A stretch of 16,096 nt of DNA from Bacteroidales bacterium UBA4318 (lineage in GTDB: Bacteria > Bacteroidota > Bacteroidia > Bacteroidales > UBA932), in NCBI GenBank assembly GCA_002393895.1, contig DGUE01000169.1, positions 1 to 16,096 of the forward strand. Reading direction: 5' to 3'. This document shows, one piece after another, positions 1 to 7,597 of this stretch. Below the pieces are notes generated by a model. The model had not been told where the DNA came from, did not search any database, and was given only the letters and a program-made list of their open reading frames with translations. Positions within the stretch are counted from its first letter, which is position 1. Every line of letters begins with the position of its first letter. The position numbers and the translations under genes were made by a program.

Positions 1-291
1 ATGTTCCTGCACGAGAGCCAGTATCTCGAGCCCGTCATGAGGGATATAGAGGCCATGCTGGAGAGCAGCCAGTCCAATGTGAACGGCACGGTCACACTGG
101 AACTCAGGCCCTACGGATTCTCCACAGTAGGAGTGGACTCCCCCGACGATCTGCTTAAATCCAAGCTCGGCGAATATGGCGAGAGTCAGAAGGGATGGAC
201 CGCAGAGGAAGCCAAGGGCTTCATCAAACTACTCTCAACCCCTCTCAGATTGTATTACGGAGCGCATCCTGAAGAATTGAAAATCAAGTAG
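1..291 (+). CDS. argG: Argininosuccinate synthase, C-terminal part (5' end outside window)
   Basis: This is the last 96 residues of argininosuccinate synthase, which condenses citrulline and aspartate with ATP in the cytoplasm, the penultimate step of arginine synthesis. The family C-terminus is recognisable: FLHESQYLEPVMRDIEAML, then the T-L-x-L-x-P-Y strand, and GWTAEEAKGFIKL near the end. The full family protein is about 400 residues, so roughly three quarters lies upstream of the window. The reading frame is open from base 1 and the Met there is internal, not the start. It ends in TAG at 289-291, two bases before the next gene, so it is the first visible member of an arginine operon. Identity rests on family C-terminal motifs and on the adjoining arginine genes. 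Confidence 0.93.
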   Translation: MFLHESQYLEPVMRDIEAMLESSQSNVNGTVTLELRPYGFSTVGVDSPDDLLKSKLGEYGESQKGWTAEEAKGFIKLLSTPLRLYYGAHPEELKIK

Positions 292-293
292 TT

Positions 294-1376
294 ATGAGCA
301 GTTACGCCGACATGCTGCGGGTGCTGGTAGCCACTCCCTCGGTCTCTTTCAAAGAAGAGGCAGCTGCCGCTTTTCTGGGGAAGGCTTTGGACGGACTGGG
401 CATCAAATACAGTAACCTGCGTGGCAATATCGTTGCCATCAATGCAAAGAGCAACCCTTCCAAGCCTACCCTGGCCCTGGACGCCCACATCGACACCGTG
501 CCTGCCAATGAAGGATATACCCGCAGCCCCTTCGATTCCGGGGAGGATCCAGAAATAGTCTACGGCCTTGGCTCCAATGACGACGGCGGCAGCGTGGTGG
601 CAATGATTGCGGCTTTCAAGGAATTCTACGAGGACGATCTGCCCATCAACCTGATGCTTGTGCTTAACCGGGAGGAAGAGGTCTCCGGCCCGGATGGAGA
701 CAGGTGGCTCTACGGGCAGGACGGCCCTTTCGGCCCCGGGAAAGAGTTCCCCATGCCGGACTGGGTGATAGTGGGTGAGCCTACAGGGATGAAGGCTGCC
801 ATCAGCGAAAGAGGGCTTCTGGTGCTGGATGGCCTCGCCGAAGGCATCAGCGCCCACGCAGCCAGCGGTGAAGGCGAAAATGCCCTTCTGAAGGCTCTGG
901 ACGACATCTCCTCCCTCCGAAGCTACAAGTTCACCCGCATCTCCCCCACAATGGGCGAAGTGAAGCTCAACGTCACCCAGATAGAATCCGGAAACGCCCA
1001 TAACGTAATCCCGAACAAATGCAGTTTTGTGGTAGATATCCGACCCACCGAGCAGTACAGCTGCGAGGAGATACTGTCCGAACTCCAGGGCATCTGCAAG
1101 AGTAAACTCTCTGCCCGCAGCCTGGACCATAACTCTTCCGCCACACCCGAAGCTTCCCCCCTGCTGAAGGCAGTGAAGGCCCTGGGCATCGGGACCTACT
1201 CCTCGCCCACCACTTCCAACTGGACACTCCTGCGCCAGGACGCCATCAAACTTGGCCCCGGCGACTCTTCCCGTTCTCACAAGGCCGATGAGTTTATTCT
1301 CGTCTCCGAGATTGAGGAAGCTATCGACATTTACATACGACTAATCTGCACATTTTATGGCAACACTCTGGAATAA
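294..1376 (+). CDS. argE: M20-family N-acyl amino-acid deacylase (ArgE type)
   Basis: A cytoplasmic two-zinc M20 amidohydrolase of 360 residues. Visible ligand motifs are DAHIDTVP (H65, D67), GLGSNDDGG (bridging D96), the catalytic Glu pair in NREEEV (E127, E128), the GEPTG motif (E162) and a C-terminal SRSHKADEF (H329). The dimerisation insert follows the EPT motif, near residues 178-285. In standard arginine synthesis ArgE releases ornithine from N-acetylornithine. In Bacteroides fragilis-type pathways the intermediates are N-succinylated and the enzyme acts on N-succinylcitrulline. The sequence alone does not decide between these substrates. The ATG at 294 lies 2 nt after the argG stop, and the 3' end overlaps argH by 20 nt. 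Position between argG and argH supports the arginine role over a dipeptidase. Confidence 0.88.
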   Translation: MSSYADMLRVLVATPSVSFKEEAAAAFLGKALDGLGIKYSNLRGNIVAINAKSNPSKPTLALDAHIDTVPANEGYTRSPFDSGEDPEIVYGLGSNDDGGSVVAMIAAFKEFYEDDLPINLMLVLNREEEVSGPDGDRWLYGQDGPFGPGKEFPMPDWVIVGEPTGMKAAISERGLLVLDGLAEGISAHAASGEGENALLKALDDISSLRSYKFTRISPTMGEVKLNVTQIESGNAHNVIPNKCSFVVDIRPTEQYSCEEILSELQGICKSKLSARSLDHNSSATPEASPLLKAVKALGIGTYSSPTTSNWTLLRQDAIKLGPGDSSRSHKADEFILVSEIEEAIDIYIRLICTFYGNTLE

Positions 1377-2655
1377 AGGCACTTCCGCAACCGATATGGT
1401 AGAATCGTTCACCGTTGGAAACGACCGCATCCTGGACCTGCGTCTGGCACGTTACGACGTGCAGGGTTCGCTGGCGCATATCAAGATGCTGGAGAGCATA
1501 GGCCTGCTGAGCGCAGATGAACTCACCACTCTGACAGAGGCGCTGGAAAAGATTGCCGCCAGCATTGAGGCAGGCGAATTCCGCCTCGAAGACGACGTGG
1601 AAGACATCCATTCTCAGATAGAACTGCTGCTCACCCGCGAACTCGGAGAAGTGGGCAAAAAGATCCATTCCGGCCGTTCCCGCAACGACCAGGTGCTGCT
1701 GGACATACGCCTGTTCCTGAGGGACGAGATCGATAGCGTCAGCAACGAGCTTAAGGAACTCTTCGGCATCCTGCAGGCCCTTAGCGAGAAGCATAAGGAT
1801 GTGCTCCTGCCAGGCTATACCCACGGCCAGCTGGCGATGCCATCCTCGTTCGGGCTCTGGTTCGGTGCCTATGCCGAAGCGCTTGTAGACGATCTTACAC
1901 TCCTCAAGGCATCCCGGAAGGTTGTCAACCGCAACCCCTTGGGTTCAGCTGCCGGGTACGGCAATTCTTTCCCGCTGGACAGGGAGATGACAACCCGCCT
2001 GCTCGGCTTCGACTCCCCCGTCTACAACTCTATAGCCGCTCAGCTAGGACGCGGCAAGACAGAGCGCTGCGTGGCATCCGCACTCGGAAGCATTGCCCTG
2101 ACACTCAATAAGTTCGCTGCCGACTGCTGCCTCTATATGAGCCCCAACTACGGCTTCATCCACTTCCCGGACAGCCTCACTACGGGATCCAGCATTATGC
2201 CCCACAAGAAGAATCCGGACGTATGGGAACTGGTGCGGGCGCGCTGCAACCGCATCCTCGCCTGCGAGAACGAGATATCTCTCCTGTGCAGCAACCTTCC
2301 CCATGGCTACCACAGGGATTTCCAGATTCTGAAAGACATACTCTTCCCTGTGCTTGAAATGATGCACGAGTGCCTGCAGATGACTTCGTATATGCTCCGG
2401 CACATAGAGGTAAACACGCACATACTGGATAATCCCCTGTATGAACAGATGTTCACTGTGGAAGAAGTCAACAAGCTGGTAAAGAACGGATTACCCTTCC
2501 GGGATGCCTACCGCATGGTGGGTGCCGAAGTGAATGAAGGCAGCTTCCATTTCGAAACCGCCGGGCTCAAGGCATCCGACCTCGGCCACAGCCATATCGG
2601 AAGCATAGGCAATCTCTGCAACCAGCAGATAGCAGAACTCATGAAGGATGAATAA
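1357..2655 (+). CDS. argH: Argininosuccinate lyase
   Basis: Splits argininosuccinate into arginine and fumarate in the cytoplasm, the last step of arginine synthesis. The 432-residue protein has the fumarase/aspartase superfamily signature GSSIMPHKKNP at residues 277-287 with the catalytic-loop serines S278/S279, and the HSGRSRNDQ substrate-binding motif near residue 103. The region TxxQxAxPxxxGH, which supplies the catalytic His in many family members, reads THGQLAMPSSFGLW here, with Leu where His is usual. I recall other Bacteroidota ArgH proteins sharing the PSSFGLWFGAY form, so this is probably a lineage trait and not a defect. The start at 1357 overlaps the end of argE by 20 nt and gives a family-like N-terminus (MATLWNKG). 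The stop overlaps the carA start by 8 nt. Confidence 0.93.
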   Translation: MATLWNKGTSATDMVESFTVGNDRILDLRLARYDVQGSLAHIKMLESIGLLSADELTTLTEALEKIAASIEAGEFRLEDDVEDIHSQIELLLTRELGEVGKKIHSGRSRNDQVLLDIRLFLRDEIDSVSNELKELFGILQALSEKHKDVLLPGYTHGQLAMPSSFGLWFGAYAEALVDDLTLLKASRKVVNRNPLGSAAGYGNSFPLDREMTTRLLGFDSPVYNSIAAQLGRGKTERCVASALGSIALTLNKFAADCCLYMSPNYGFIHFPDSLTTGSSIMPHKKNPDVWELVRARCNRILACENEISLLCSNLPHGYHRDFQILKDILFPVLEMMHECLQMTSYMLRHIEVNTHILDNPLYEQMFTVEEVNKLVKNGLPFRDAYRMVGAEVNEGSFHFETAGLKASDLGHSHIGSIGNLCNQQIAELMKDE

Positions 2656-3817
2656 AGCCAAACTTATACTTGAAAACGGCCTCTGCATGGAAGGCATGAG
2701 CTTCGGTTACGATGGTCCCTGCGAAGGAGAACTGGTGTTCTCCACGGCGATGGTGGGCTATCCCGAGAGCCTTACAGACCCTTCCTACGAAGGGCAGATT
2801 CTCTGCGTAAGTTACCCTATAGTAGGTAATTACGGCATTCCGGCGATGACCCGCGACGAGTGGGGAGTTTGCCTTGGTTTCGAGTCGGAGAAGATTCATG
2901 TGAGGGGTCTGGTGATTTCGGATTACAGTGGCAAGTTCAGCCATTACGATGCCGTGAAGAGTCTTGGGCGCTGGCTCCGCGACGAGCATATTCCTGCCAT
3001 CTGCGGCATCGATACACGCCACCTCACCCAGCTTCTCCGCGACAACGGCACCCTTGCCGCTTCCATTGCACCTCTGGAGTCGGTTAGGTCGACGGATGGT
3101 ATACCCCCACAAGACCTACGCCACCCTCGGCTTAGAGGGAGGGGCCCATCGGAGATGGGAGGGGCGGAGCAGCACAGCTGCGCAGCGGTCAGTGGGGGTA
3201 TAACCTCCGTCGACCCCCAGAATCTGGCAGCAGTCGTAAGTTGCAAAGAACCAATCCATTACGGCAAGGGTGCCAAGCGCGTGGTGCTGGTGGACTGCGG
3301 CGTGAAACACCAGATACTCCACTGCCTGCTGGAACGCGGAATCGAGGTACTGCGCGTGCCTTGGGACACTGACGTGAACAATATAGACGCCGATGGCATA
3401 ATGATCTCCAACGGCCCCGGAGACCCCTCCGCATGCGTCCCTGCCATAGAATCCATAAAAAAAGCCATGGAAGGCACCAGGCCCATCTTCGGCATCTGCC
3501 TTGGCAACCAGATCATGAGCATCGCAGCCGGAGCATCCACCTACAAGATGAAATACGGCCACCGCAGCCACAACCAGCCCGTGCGCATGTGCGGCACCGA
3601 CCGCTGCTTCATCACCAGCCAGAATCACGGCTATGCCGTAGATACCAAAACGCTTAACGAAGACTGGGAGCCCTACTTCATTAACCTCAACGACGGCACC
3701 TCGGAAGGCATACGCCACCGCAGCAAACCCTTCTTCTCGGCACAGTTCCATCCCGAAGCCTCCAGCGGTCCCACAGACACGGAGTTCCTCTTCGACGAAT
3801 TCATCTCCGCACTATGA
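2648..3817 (+). CDS. carA: Carbamoyl-phosphate synthase small (glutaminase) subunit, with an in-frame insertion
   Basis: The glutamine amidotransferase subunit releases ammonia from glutamine and passes it to CarB for carbamoyl phosphate, used for arginine and pyrimidines. Residues 1-145 form the CarA N-terminal domain (YPESLTDPSYEGQ, GIDTRHLTQLLRDNG). The class I amidotransferase domain spans about 200-389, with nucleophile C284 in GICLGNQIM and H368/E370 in FHPEA. Between them, residues about 147-188 are extra compared with my recollection of other Bacteroidota CarA proteins, which run from LLRxNG to VSCKE with roughly 18 residues. Here the stretch is about 55 residues, and its DNA is a palindrome-bounded element listed separately. 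The frame is intact and all catalytic residues remain, so I expect an active enzyme. It overlaps argH by 8 nt and carB by ATGA (4 nt), consistent with coupled subunit synthesis. Confidence 0.93.
   Translation: MNKAKLILENGLCMEGMSFGYDGPCEGELVFSTAMVGYPESLTDPSYEGQILCVSYPIVGNYGIPAMTRDEWGVCLGFESEKIHVRGLVISDYSGKFSHYDAVKSLGRWLRDEHIPAICGIDTRHLTQLLRDNGTLAASIAPLESVRSTDGIPPQDLRHPRLRGRGPSEMGGAEQHSCAAVSGGITSVDPQNLAAVVSCKEPIHYGKGAKRVVLVDCGVKHQILHCLLERGIEVLRVPWDTDVNNIDADGIMISNGPGDPSACVPAIESIKKAMEGTRPIFGICLGNQIMSIAAGASTYKMKYGHRSHNQPVRMCGTDRCFITSQNHGYAVDTKTLNEDWEPYFINLNDGTSEGIRHRSKPFFSAQFHPEASSGPTDTEFLFDEFISAL
3086..3214. repeat. Palindrome-bounded element inserted in frame in carA (about 126-129 nt)
   Basis: A 23-nt arm at 3088-3110 (begins gtcgacggatggtata) is matched in inverted orientation at 3192-3214 (ends acctccgtcgac), with 21 of 23 positions complementary. 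Between the arms are smaller hairpins: ccctc/gaggg at 3124-3128 and 3135-3139, cccatc/gatggg at 3145-3150 and 3154-3159, and the 10-nt palindrome gctgcgcagc at 3177-3186. The piece contributes codons for about 42 residues (147-188) rich in Gly, Pro, Arg and Ser, and has no stop in the carA frame. Removing it would leave PLESV-DPQNLAAV, close to ordinary CarA length. No clear target-site duplication is visible. It is too short to encode a transposase, so a MITE-like or Rickettsia-palindromic-element-like origin is inferred. Confidence 0.8.
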
Positions 3818-6800
3818 AAGACAACACCCTCAAGAAAGTTCTGATACTAGGCTCCGGCGCCCTCAAGATCGGAGAGGCCGGCGAATTCGACTATAGCGGC
3901 ACGCAGGCCCTCAAGGCCCTGCGCGAAGAAGGGCTGGAAACCGTCCTCATCAACCCAAACATAGCCACCGTGCAGACCTCGGAAGGCGTTGCAGACAGGA
4001 TTTACTTCCTACCGGTAACTCCATCGTTCGTAGAGAAAGTCATTGAAAAAGAGCACCCCCAGGGCATACTCCTTTCGTTCGGAGGACAGACCGCCCTCAA
4101 CTGCGGGGTCGAACTCTACCGCAGCGGCGTACTCGAGCGTTACGGCGTCCGCGTGCTGGGCACTCCTGTGCAGACCATCATCGACACCGAGGACCGGGAA
4201 CTTTTCGTGCAGCGTCTGGATGAGATAGGCGTACACACGATACGTTCGCATGCCGCGGCTTCGCAGGAAGAAGCCAGGAAGGCCGCCGCCGAGTTGGGAT
4301 ACCCAGTAATCGTGCGCGCGGCATACGCCCTGGGGGGCCTGGGATCGGGTTTCTGCGACAACGAAACCGAACTCGATGCCGTCACTGCCAAGGCATTTAC
4401 CTTCTCCGGCCAGGTACTCATAGAGAAATCCCTGAAGGGATGGAAGGAGATAGAATACGAGATAGTGAGGGACAGCTACGACAACTGCATCGCCGTCTGC
4501 AATATGGAGAATTTCGACCCTCTGGGCATCCACACGGGCGAAAGCATAGTAGTGGCGCCTTCGCAGACCCTCACGAACGCCGAATACCACTTCCTGCGCC
4601 GCACCTCCATCGACATTGTCCGCCATCTGGGCATAGTGGGAGAATGCAACGTGCAGTACGCCTTCAGCCCGGACGGAGAAGACTACCGCGTGATCGAAGT
4701 CAACGCCAGGCTCAGCCGTTCCTCCGCCCTGGCATCCAAGGCCACAGGCTATCCCCTGGCCTTCATAGCAGCCAAACTCAGCCTTGGCTACGGCCTCTTC
4801 GACCTTAAGAACGCGGTCACTCAGAACACTCCGGCCTTCTTCGAGCCGGCGCTGGACTACGTGGTCTGCAAAATCCCCCGCTGGGACCTCGCCAAATTCA
4901 AGGAGGTGTCCCGCGAACTGGGCTCCAGCATGAAGAGCGTGGGAGAGGTGATGGCCATAGGCAGATGCTTCGAAGAAGCCATACAGAAGGGCCTTCGCAT
5001 GATAGGGCAGGGTGCGAACGGCTTCGTCTGCAACAAACCCTACAAGGTCGAAGACCTGGACTACGCCCTGCGCAATCCGGACGACACCCGCATCTTCGCC
5101 ATCGCGGCCGCATTCGAATCCGGCTACGATGTAGACCGTATCCACCGACTGACCAACATCGACCGCTGGTTCATCGACAGGCTGGAGAATATAGAAAGGA
5201 CTTACCGCGCCCTGGAGGCGTGCAAATCGCTGCAGGACGTAGGGCCCGAGCTGATGCTGAAGGCCAAGCGCGAAGGGTTCTCCGACATCCAGATCGGCCG
5301 CGTGTTCCACACCCCGGAAGCGGAAGTGCGCGAGTTACGTCACGCCATGGGCATGCGCCCCTGCATCAAGCAGATAGACACCCTCGCGGCAGAATTCCCC
5401 GCAGTCACGAACTACCTCTATCTGACCTATAACGGCGACTGCAGCGACATCACACCCGAACAGGGGGCCGTGATCGTTCTGGGTTCCGGGGCCTACCGCA
5501 TAGGCAGCAGCGTGGAATTCGACTGGTGCGGAGTGAATGCTGCCCGCACGGTCCGCAGCAGCGGGAGGCAGGCCGTCATCATCAACTTCAACCCCGAGAC
5601 CGTCTCCACCGACTACGATTCCTGCGACCGCCTCTATTTCGACGAGCTCAGTCTCGAGAGCGTGCTGGAAATCTGCGATGTGGAGCATCCTGCCGGAGTT
5701 ATAGTGAGCGTGGGCGGGCAGATCCCGAACAACCTCGCACTCCCCCTCTCCAAAGCAGGAATCCCCCTCCTGGGCACCTCCGCCGAGCATATCGACCAGG
5801 CGGAAGACCGCGGCAAGTTCTCTGCAATAGTGGACCCGCTAGGCATCGACCAGCCACGCTGGAGCGAACTCAGGAGCTACTCGGACGTGGAGAAGTTTGT
5901 AGAAGAAGTGGGATTCCCCGTGCTCGTGCGGCCTTCCTATGTGCTTTCGGGCGCGGCGATGAATGTCTGCTACAGCAAGAAGCACCTGCGCGAGTATCTC
6001 GAGAAGGCAGAAGAAGTGTCGGAAGAGCATCCGGTGGTGATCAGCGAATTCATGCAGCGCAACAAGGAACTAGAGTGCGATGCCGTGGCGGATGGCGGGA
6101 GAATTCTCGCCTGCGCCATCTCCGAGCACATTGAGTACGCCGGCGTGCATTCGGGAGATGCCACCATACAGTTCCCCGCCCAGACCACCTACGGAGTGAC
6201 CGCCGCCCGGATCAAGCGTATCGCCGCCGCCCTGGCCTCCGAGCTGAAGATATCCGGCCCGTTCAACATACAGTTCCTCGCCGGCGAGAACAGCCTTAAG
6301 GTGATAGAATGCAACCTGCGCGCATCCAGAAGCTTCCCTTTCGTCAGCAAGATCCTGAAACTCAACTTCATAGAGCTGGCCACGCGGGTTATGCTCGGGG
6401 AGCACCCCGAGGGCGGCCACATCGATCCCTTCGAGCTGGATTACGTGGGGGTGAAGAGTTCCCAGTTCTCGTTTGCCCGCCTCGGCAAGGCGGATCCCGT
6501 GCTGGGGGTGGACATGACCTCCACCGGCGAAGTTGCCTGCATAGGCGAAACCCTCGACGAGGCCCTGCTCAAGTCCATGCTCTCCGTCGGCCACCGCATT
6601 CCCAAAGCTTCGGTGCTGGTTTCAGTGGGCGACATTCTGCACAAGGCGGCCCTGGTGCCTGCATGCAAGATGCTGAAAGAGAGAGGATTCACCCTCTACG
6701 AAGACAACTCCCCCGCCGCTCTGGACCTCATCCGGGAGCAGAAGGTGGATCTGGTAATCAACATCCCCGAAGAGTCTTCCGAAGGCGAGCCCGGTGCCGG

Positions 6801-6951
6801 ATATGAAATACGGCGCGCCGCAGTAGACTACAACGTGCCGTTAATCACCAATATACGCCTTGCAGATGCCTACATCAGGGCTTTTTGCAAATTGGGAGAA
6901 GAAGATCTGGCCATCAAGCCTTGGGATGCTTACTGCGTACCATCCCGCTGA
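3814..6951 (+). CDS. carB: Carbamoyl-phosphate synthase large subunit, with a shortened MGS-like domain
   Basis: The synthetase subunit makes carbamoyl phosphate from bicarbonate, ammonia from CarA, and two ATP. The 1045-residue protein has the two homologous halves: a first pre-ATP-grasp region opening LILGSGALKIGEAGEFDYSG with ATP-grasp near 128-320 (VIVRAAYALGGLGSG), an oligomerisation region around 400-540, a second half opening VLGSGAYRIGSSVEFDW near 551 with ATP-grasp near 670-865 (VLVRPSYVLSG), and an MGS-like regulatory domain from about 932. That domain goes from KERGFTLYEDNSP straight to AALDLIREQKVDL. The usual stretch with the TxGT effector-phosphate motif is missing, leaving the protein about 25 residues shorter than typical. 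The catalytic parts look complete. The start overlaps the carA stop as ATGA, and the 3' end overlaps the opposing YhhN gene by 38 nt. Confidence 0.95.
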   Translation: MKDNTLKKVLILGSGALKIGEAGEFDYSGTQALKALREEGLETVLINPNIATVQTSEGVADRIYFLPVTPSFVEKVIEKEHPQGILLSFGGQTALNCGVELYRSGVLERYGVRVLGTPVQTIIDTEDRELFVQRLDEIGVHTIRSHAAASQEEARKAAAELGYPVIVRAAYALGGLGSGFCDNETELDAVTAKAFTFSGQVLIEKSLKGWKEIEYEIVRDSYDNCIAVCNMENFDPLGIHTGESIVVAPSQTLTNAEYHFLRRTSIDIVRHLGIVGECNVQYAFSPDGEDYRVIEVNARLSRSSALASKATGYPLAFIAAKLSLGYGLFDLKNAVTQNTPAFFEPALDYVVCKIPRWDLAKFKEVSRELGSSMKSVGEVMAIGRCFEEAIQKGLRMIGQGANGFVCNKPYKVEDLDYALRNPDDTRIFAIAAAFESGYDVDRIHRLTNIDRWFIDRLENIERTYRALEACKSLQDVGPELMLKAKREGFSDIQIGRVFHTPEAEVRELRHAMGMRPCIKQIDTLAAEFPAVTNYLYLTYNGDCSDITPEQGAVIVLGSGAYRIGSSVEFDWCGVNAARTVRSSGRQAVIINFNPETVSTDYDSCDRLYFDELSLESVLEICDVEHPAGVIVSVGGQIPNNLALPLSKAGIPLLGTSAEHIDQAEDRGKFSAIVDPLGIDQPRWSELRSYSDVEKFVEEVGFPVLVRPSYVLSGAAMNVCYSKKHLREYLEKAEEVSEEHPVVISEFMQRNKELECDAVADGGRILACAISEHIEYAGVHSGDATIQFPAQTTYGVTAARIKRIAAALASELKISGPFNIQFLAGENSLKVIECNLRASRSFPFVSKILKLNFIELATRVMLGEHPEGGHIDPFELDYVGVKSSQFSFARLGKADPVLGVDMTSTGEVACIGETLDEALLKSMLSVGHRIPKASVLVSVGDILHKAALVPACKMLKERGFTLYEDNSPAALDLIREQKVDLVINIPEESSEGEPGAGYEIRRAAVDYNVPLITNIRLADAYIRAFCKLGEEDLAIKPWDAYCVPSR

Positions 6952-7597
6952 CAAGCAGCCATTCTGCAAATAGGTAGGTTGGCATCACAAGGGCATCACG
7001 AAGCGCGAAGTCGATTCCCGCGAAAGCCTTGAGGGCAATCAGGGAATCGGAAATGATGAAGATTATGCCACCCCAGAAAATGCGCCAGGCGAACGCCTTG
7101 CCGCGCAGGTTCCACAGGATTCCGCTGGCAGAGACGACCATCAGCGTGAACGCGTAGACAACAACGGCAGCGCTGAAGGGCCATTCCACACCGAAGAAAC
7201 TGACGATTACAGGTGCCAGCACGAGCGGAACTATCAGGCACAGTATCTCTTTCCAGCCTTTCAGTCCACCTATTCCTTCAAGCAGTATGGCCAGATAGAA
7301 GAAGTGGCCTATGAGGAAGGCTCCCAGACCTGCGGCAAAGAAAGTGAAGCCGTCGAGCATCAGCAGTATGTCACCGGCGGTATGGAAGGTAAGGCCGATT
7401 GCAAGCAGGATAGGCATCCTGCCCTTGTTCTCGGGCAGGAGCTGGAAGAGCGCCGCTGTCGCGAGAGAAGGCATCAGCAAGGGCTTGACATACAGATGGA
7501 TACTGTTGCCGCCGATGAATATCGACAGCACATCAATCAAGGAAAGCAGCAGGAAAACTGCACCTGCAATTTTGGTTTGGGTTTTCATATATGTCAT
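6914..7597 (-). CDS. YhhN/TMEM86-family integral membrane protein (lysoplasmalogenase-like)
   Basis: A 227-residue, very hydrophobic protein with about eight predicted membrane segments. Family motifs are visible: the [10 protein letters not shown] stretch near residue 36, [10 protein letters not shown] near residue 72, and the late [13 protein letters not shown]. Characterised YhhN/TMEM86 proteins hydrolyse the vinyl-ether bond of lysoplasmalogens, but most bacterial members are untested, so the substrate here is open. It is the last gene of a four-gene minus-strand operon. Its first ATG (7597) overlaps the fucosidase stop as ATGA. A second ATG at 7588 (Met4) is also possible, and no strong Shine-Dalgarno sequence separates the two. 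Its 3' end runs 38 nt into the end of carB on the other strand. No hairpin terminator is visible at the junction. Confidence 0.87.
   Translation of the reverse strand: MTYMKTQTKIAGAVFLLLSLIDVLSIFIGGNSIHLYVKPLLMPSLATAALFQLLPENKGRMPILLAIGLTFHTAGDILLMLDGFTFFAAGLGAFLIGHFFYLAILLEGIGGLKGWKEILCLIVPLVLAPVIVSFFGVEWPFSAAVVVYAFTLMVVSASGILWNLRGKAFAWRIFWGGIIFIISDSLIALKAFAGIDFALRDALVMPTYLFAEWLLVSGMVRSKHPKA

Noticed and set aside
1..291. A complete 96-residue gene starting at base 1
   Set aside because: The sequence is the conserved C-terminal part of argininosuccinate synthase and the first Met is internal to that family.
255..1280. Long open frame on the minus strand opposite the M20 deacylase gene (341 residues)
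   Set aside because: It is antisense to a clear enzyme with all metal ligands, and its product shows no recognisable motif. Long antisense frames are common in GC-rich coding DNA.
3086..3214. Self-splicing intron or intein in carA
   Set aside because: At about 126 nt it is too short for a group I or II intron or an intein, is stop-free in the host frame, and shows no splice-type core motifs.
3086..3214. CRISPR array or attenuator explanation for the carA palindrome
   Set aside because: There are no regularly spaced direct repeats, and the structure lies mid-gene without a T-run, so neither a CRISPR array nor a terminator/attenuator fits.
4009..5310. Open frame of 433 residues on the minus strand inside carB
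   Set aside because: It mirrors the strongly conserved carB frame; the product is low-information His/Val/Gly-rich sequence with no family signature.
5526..6134. Open frame of 202 residues on the plus strand, +1 to carB
   Set aside because: The Arg-rich product is a frame shadow of carB; the carB frame is continuous and conserved here.
6940..7000. tRNA or small RNA gene at the carB/YhhN junction
   Set aside because: The stretch is fully covered by the two overlapping coding genes and shows no cloverleaf or terminator-like fold by eye.
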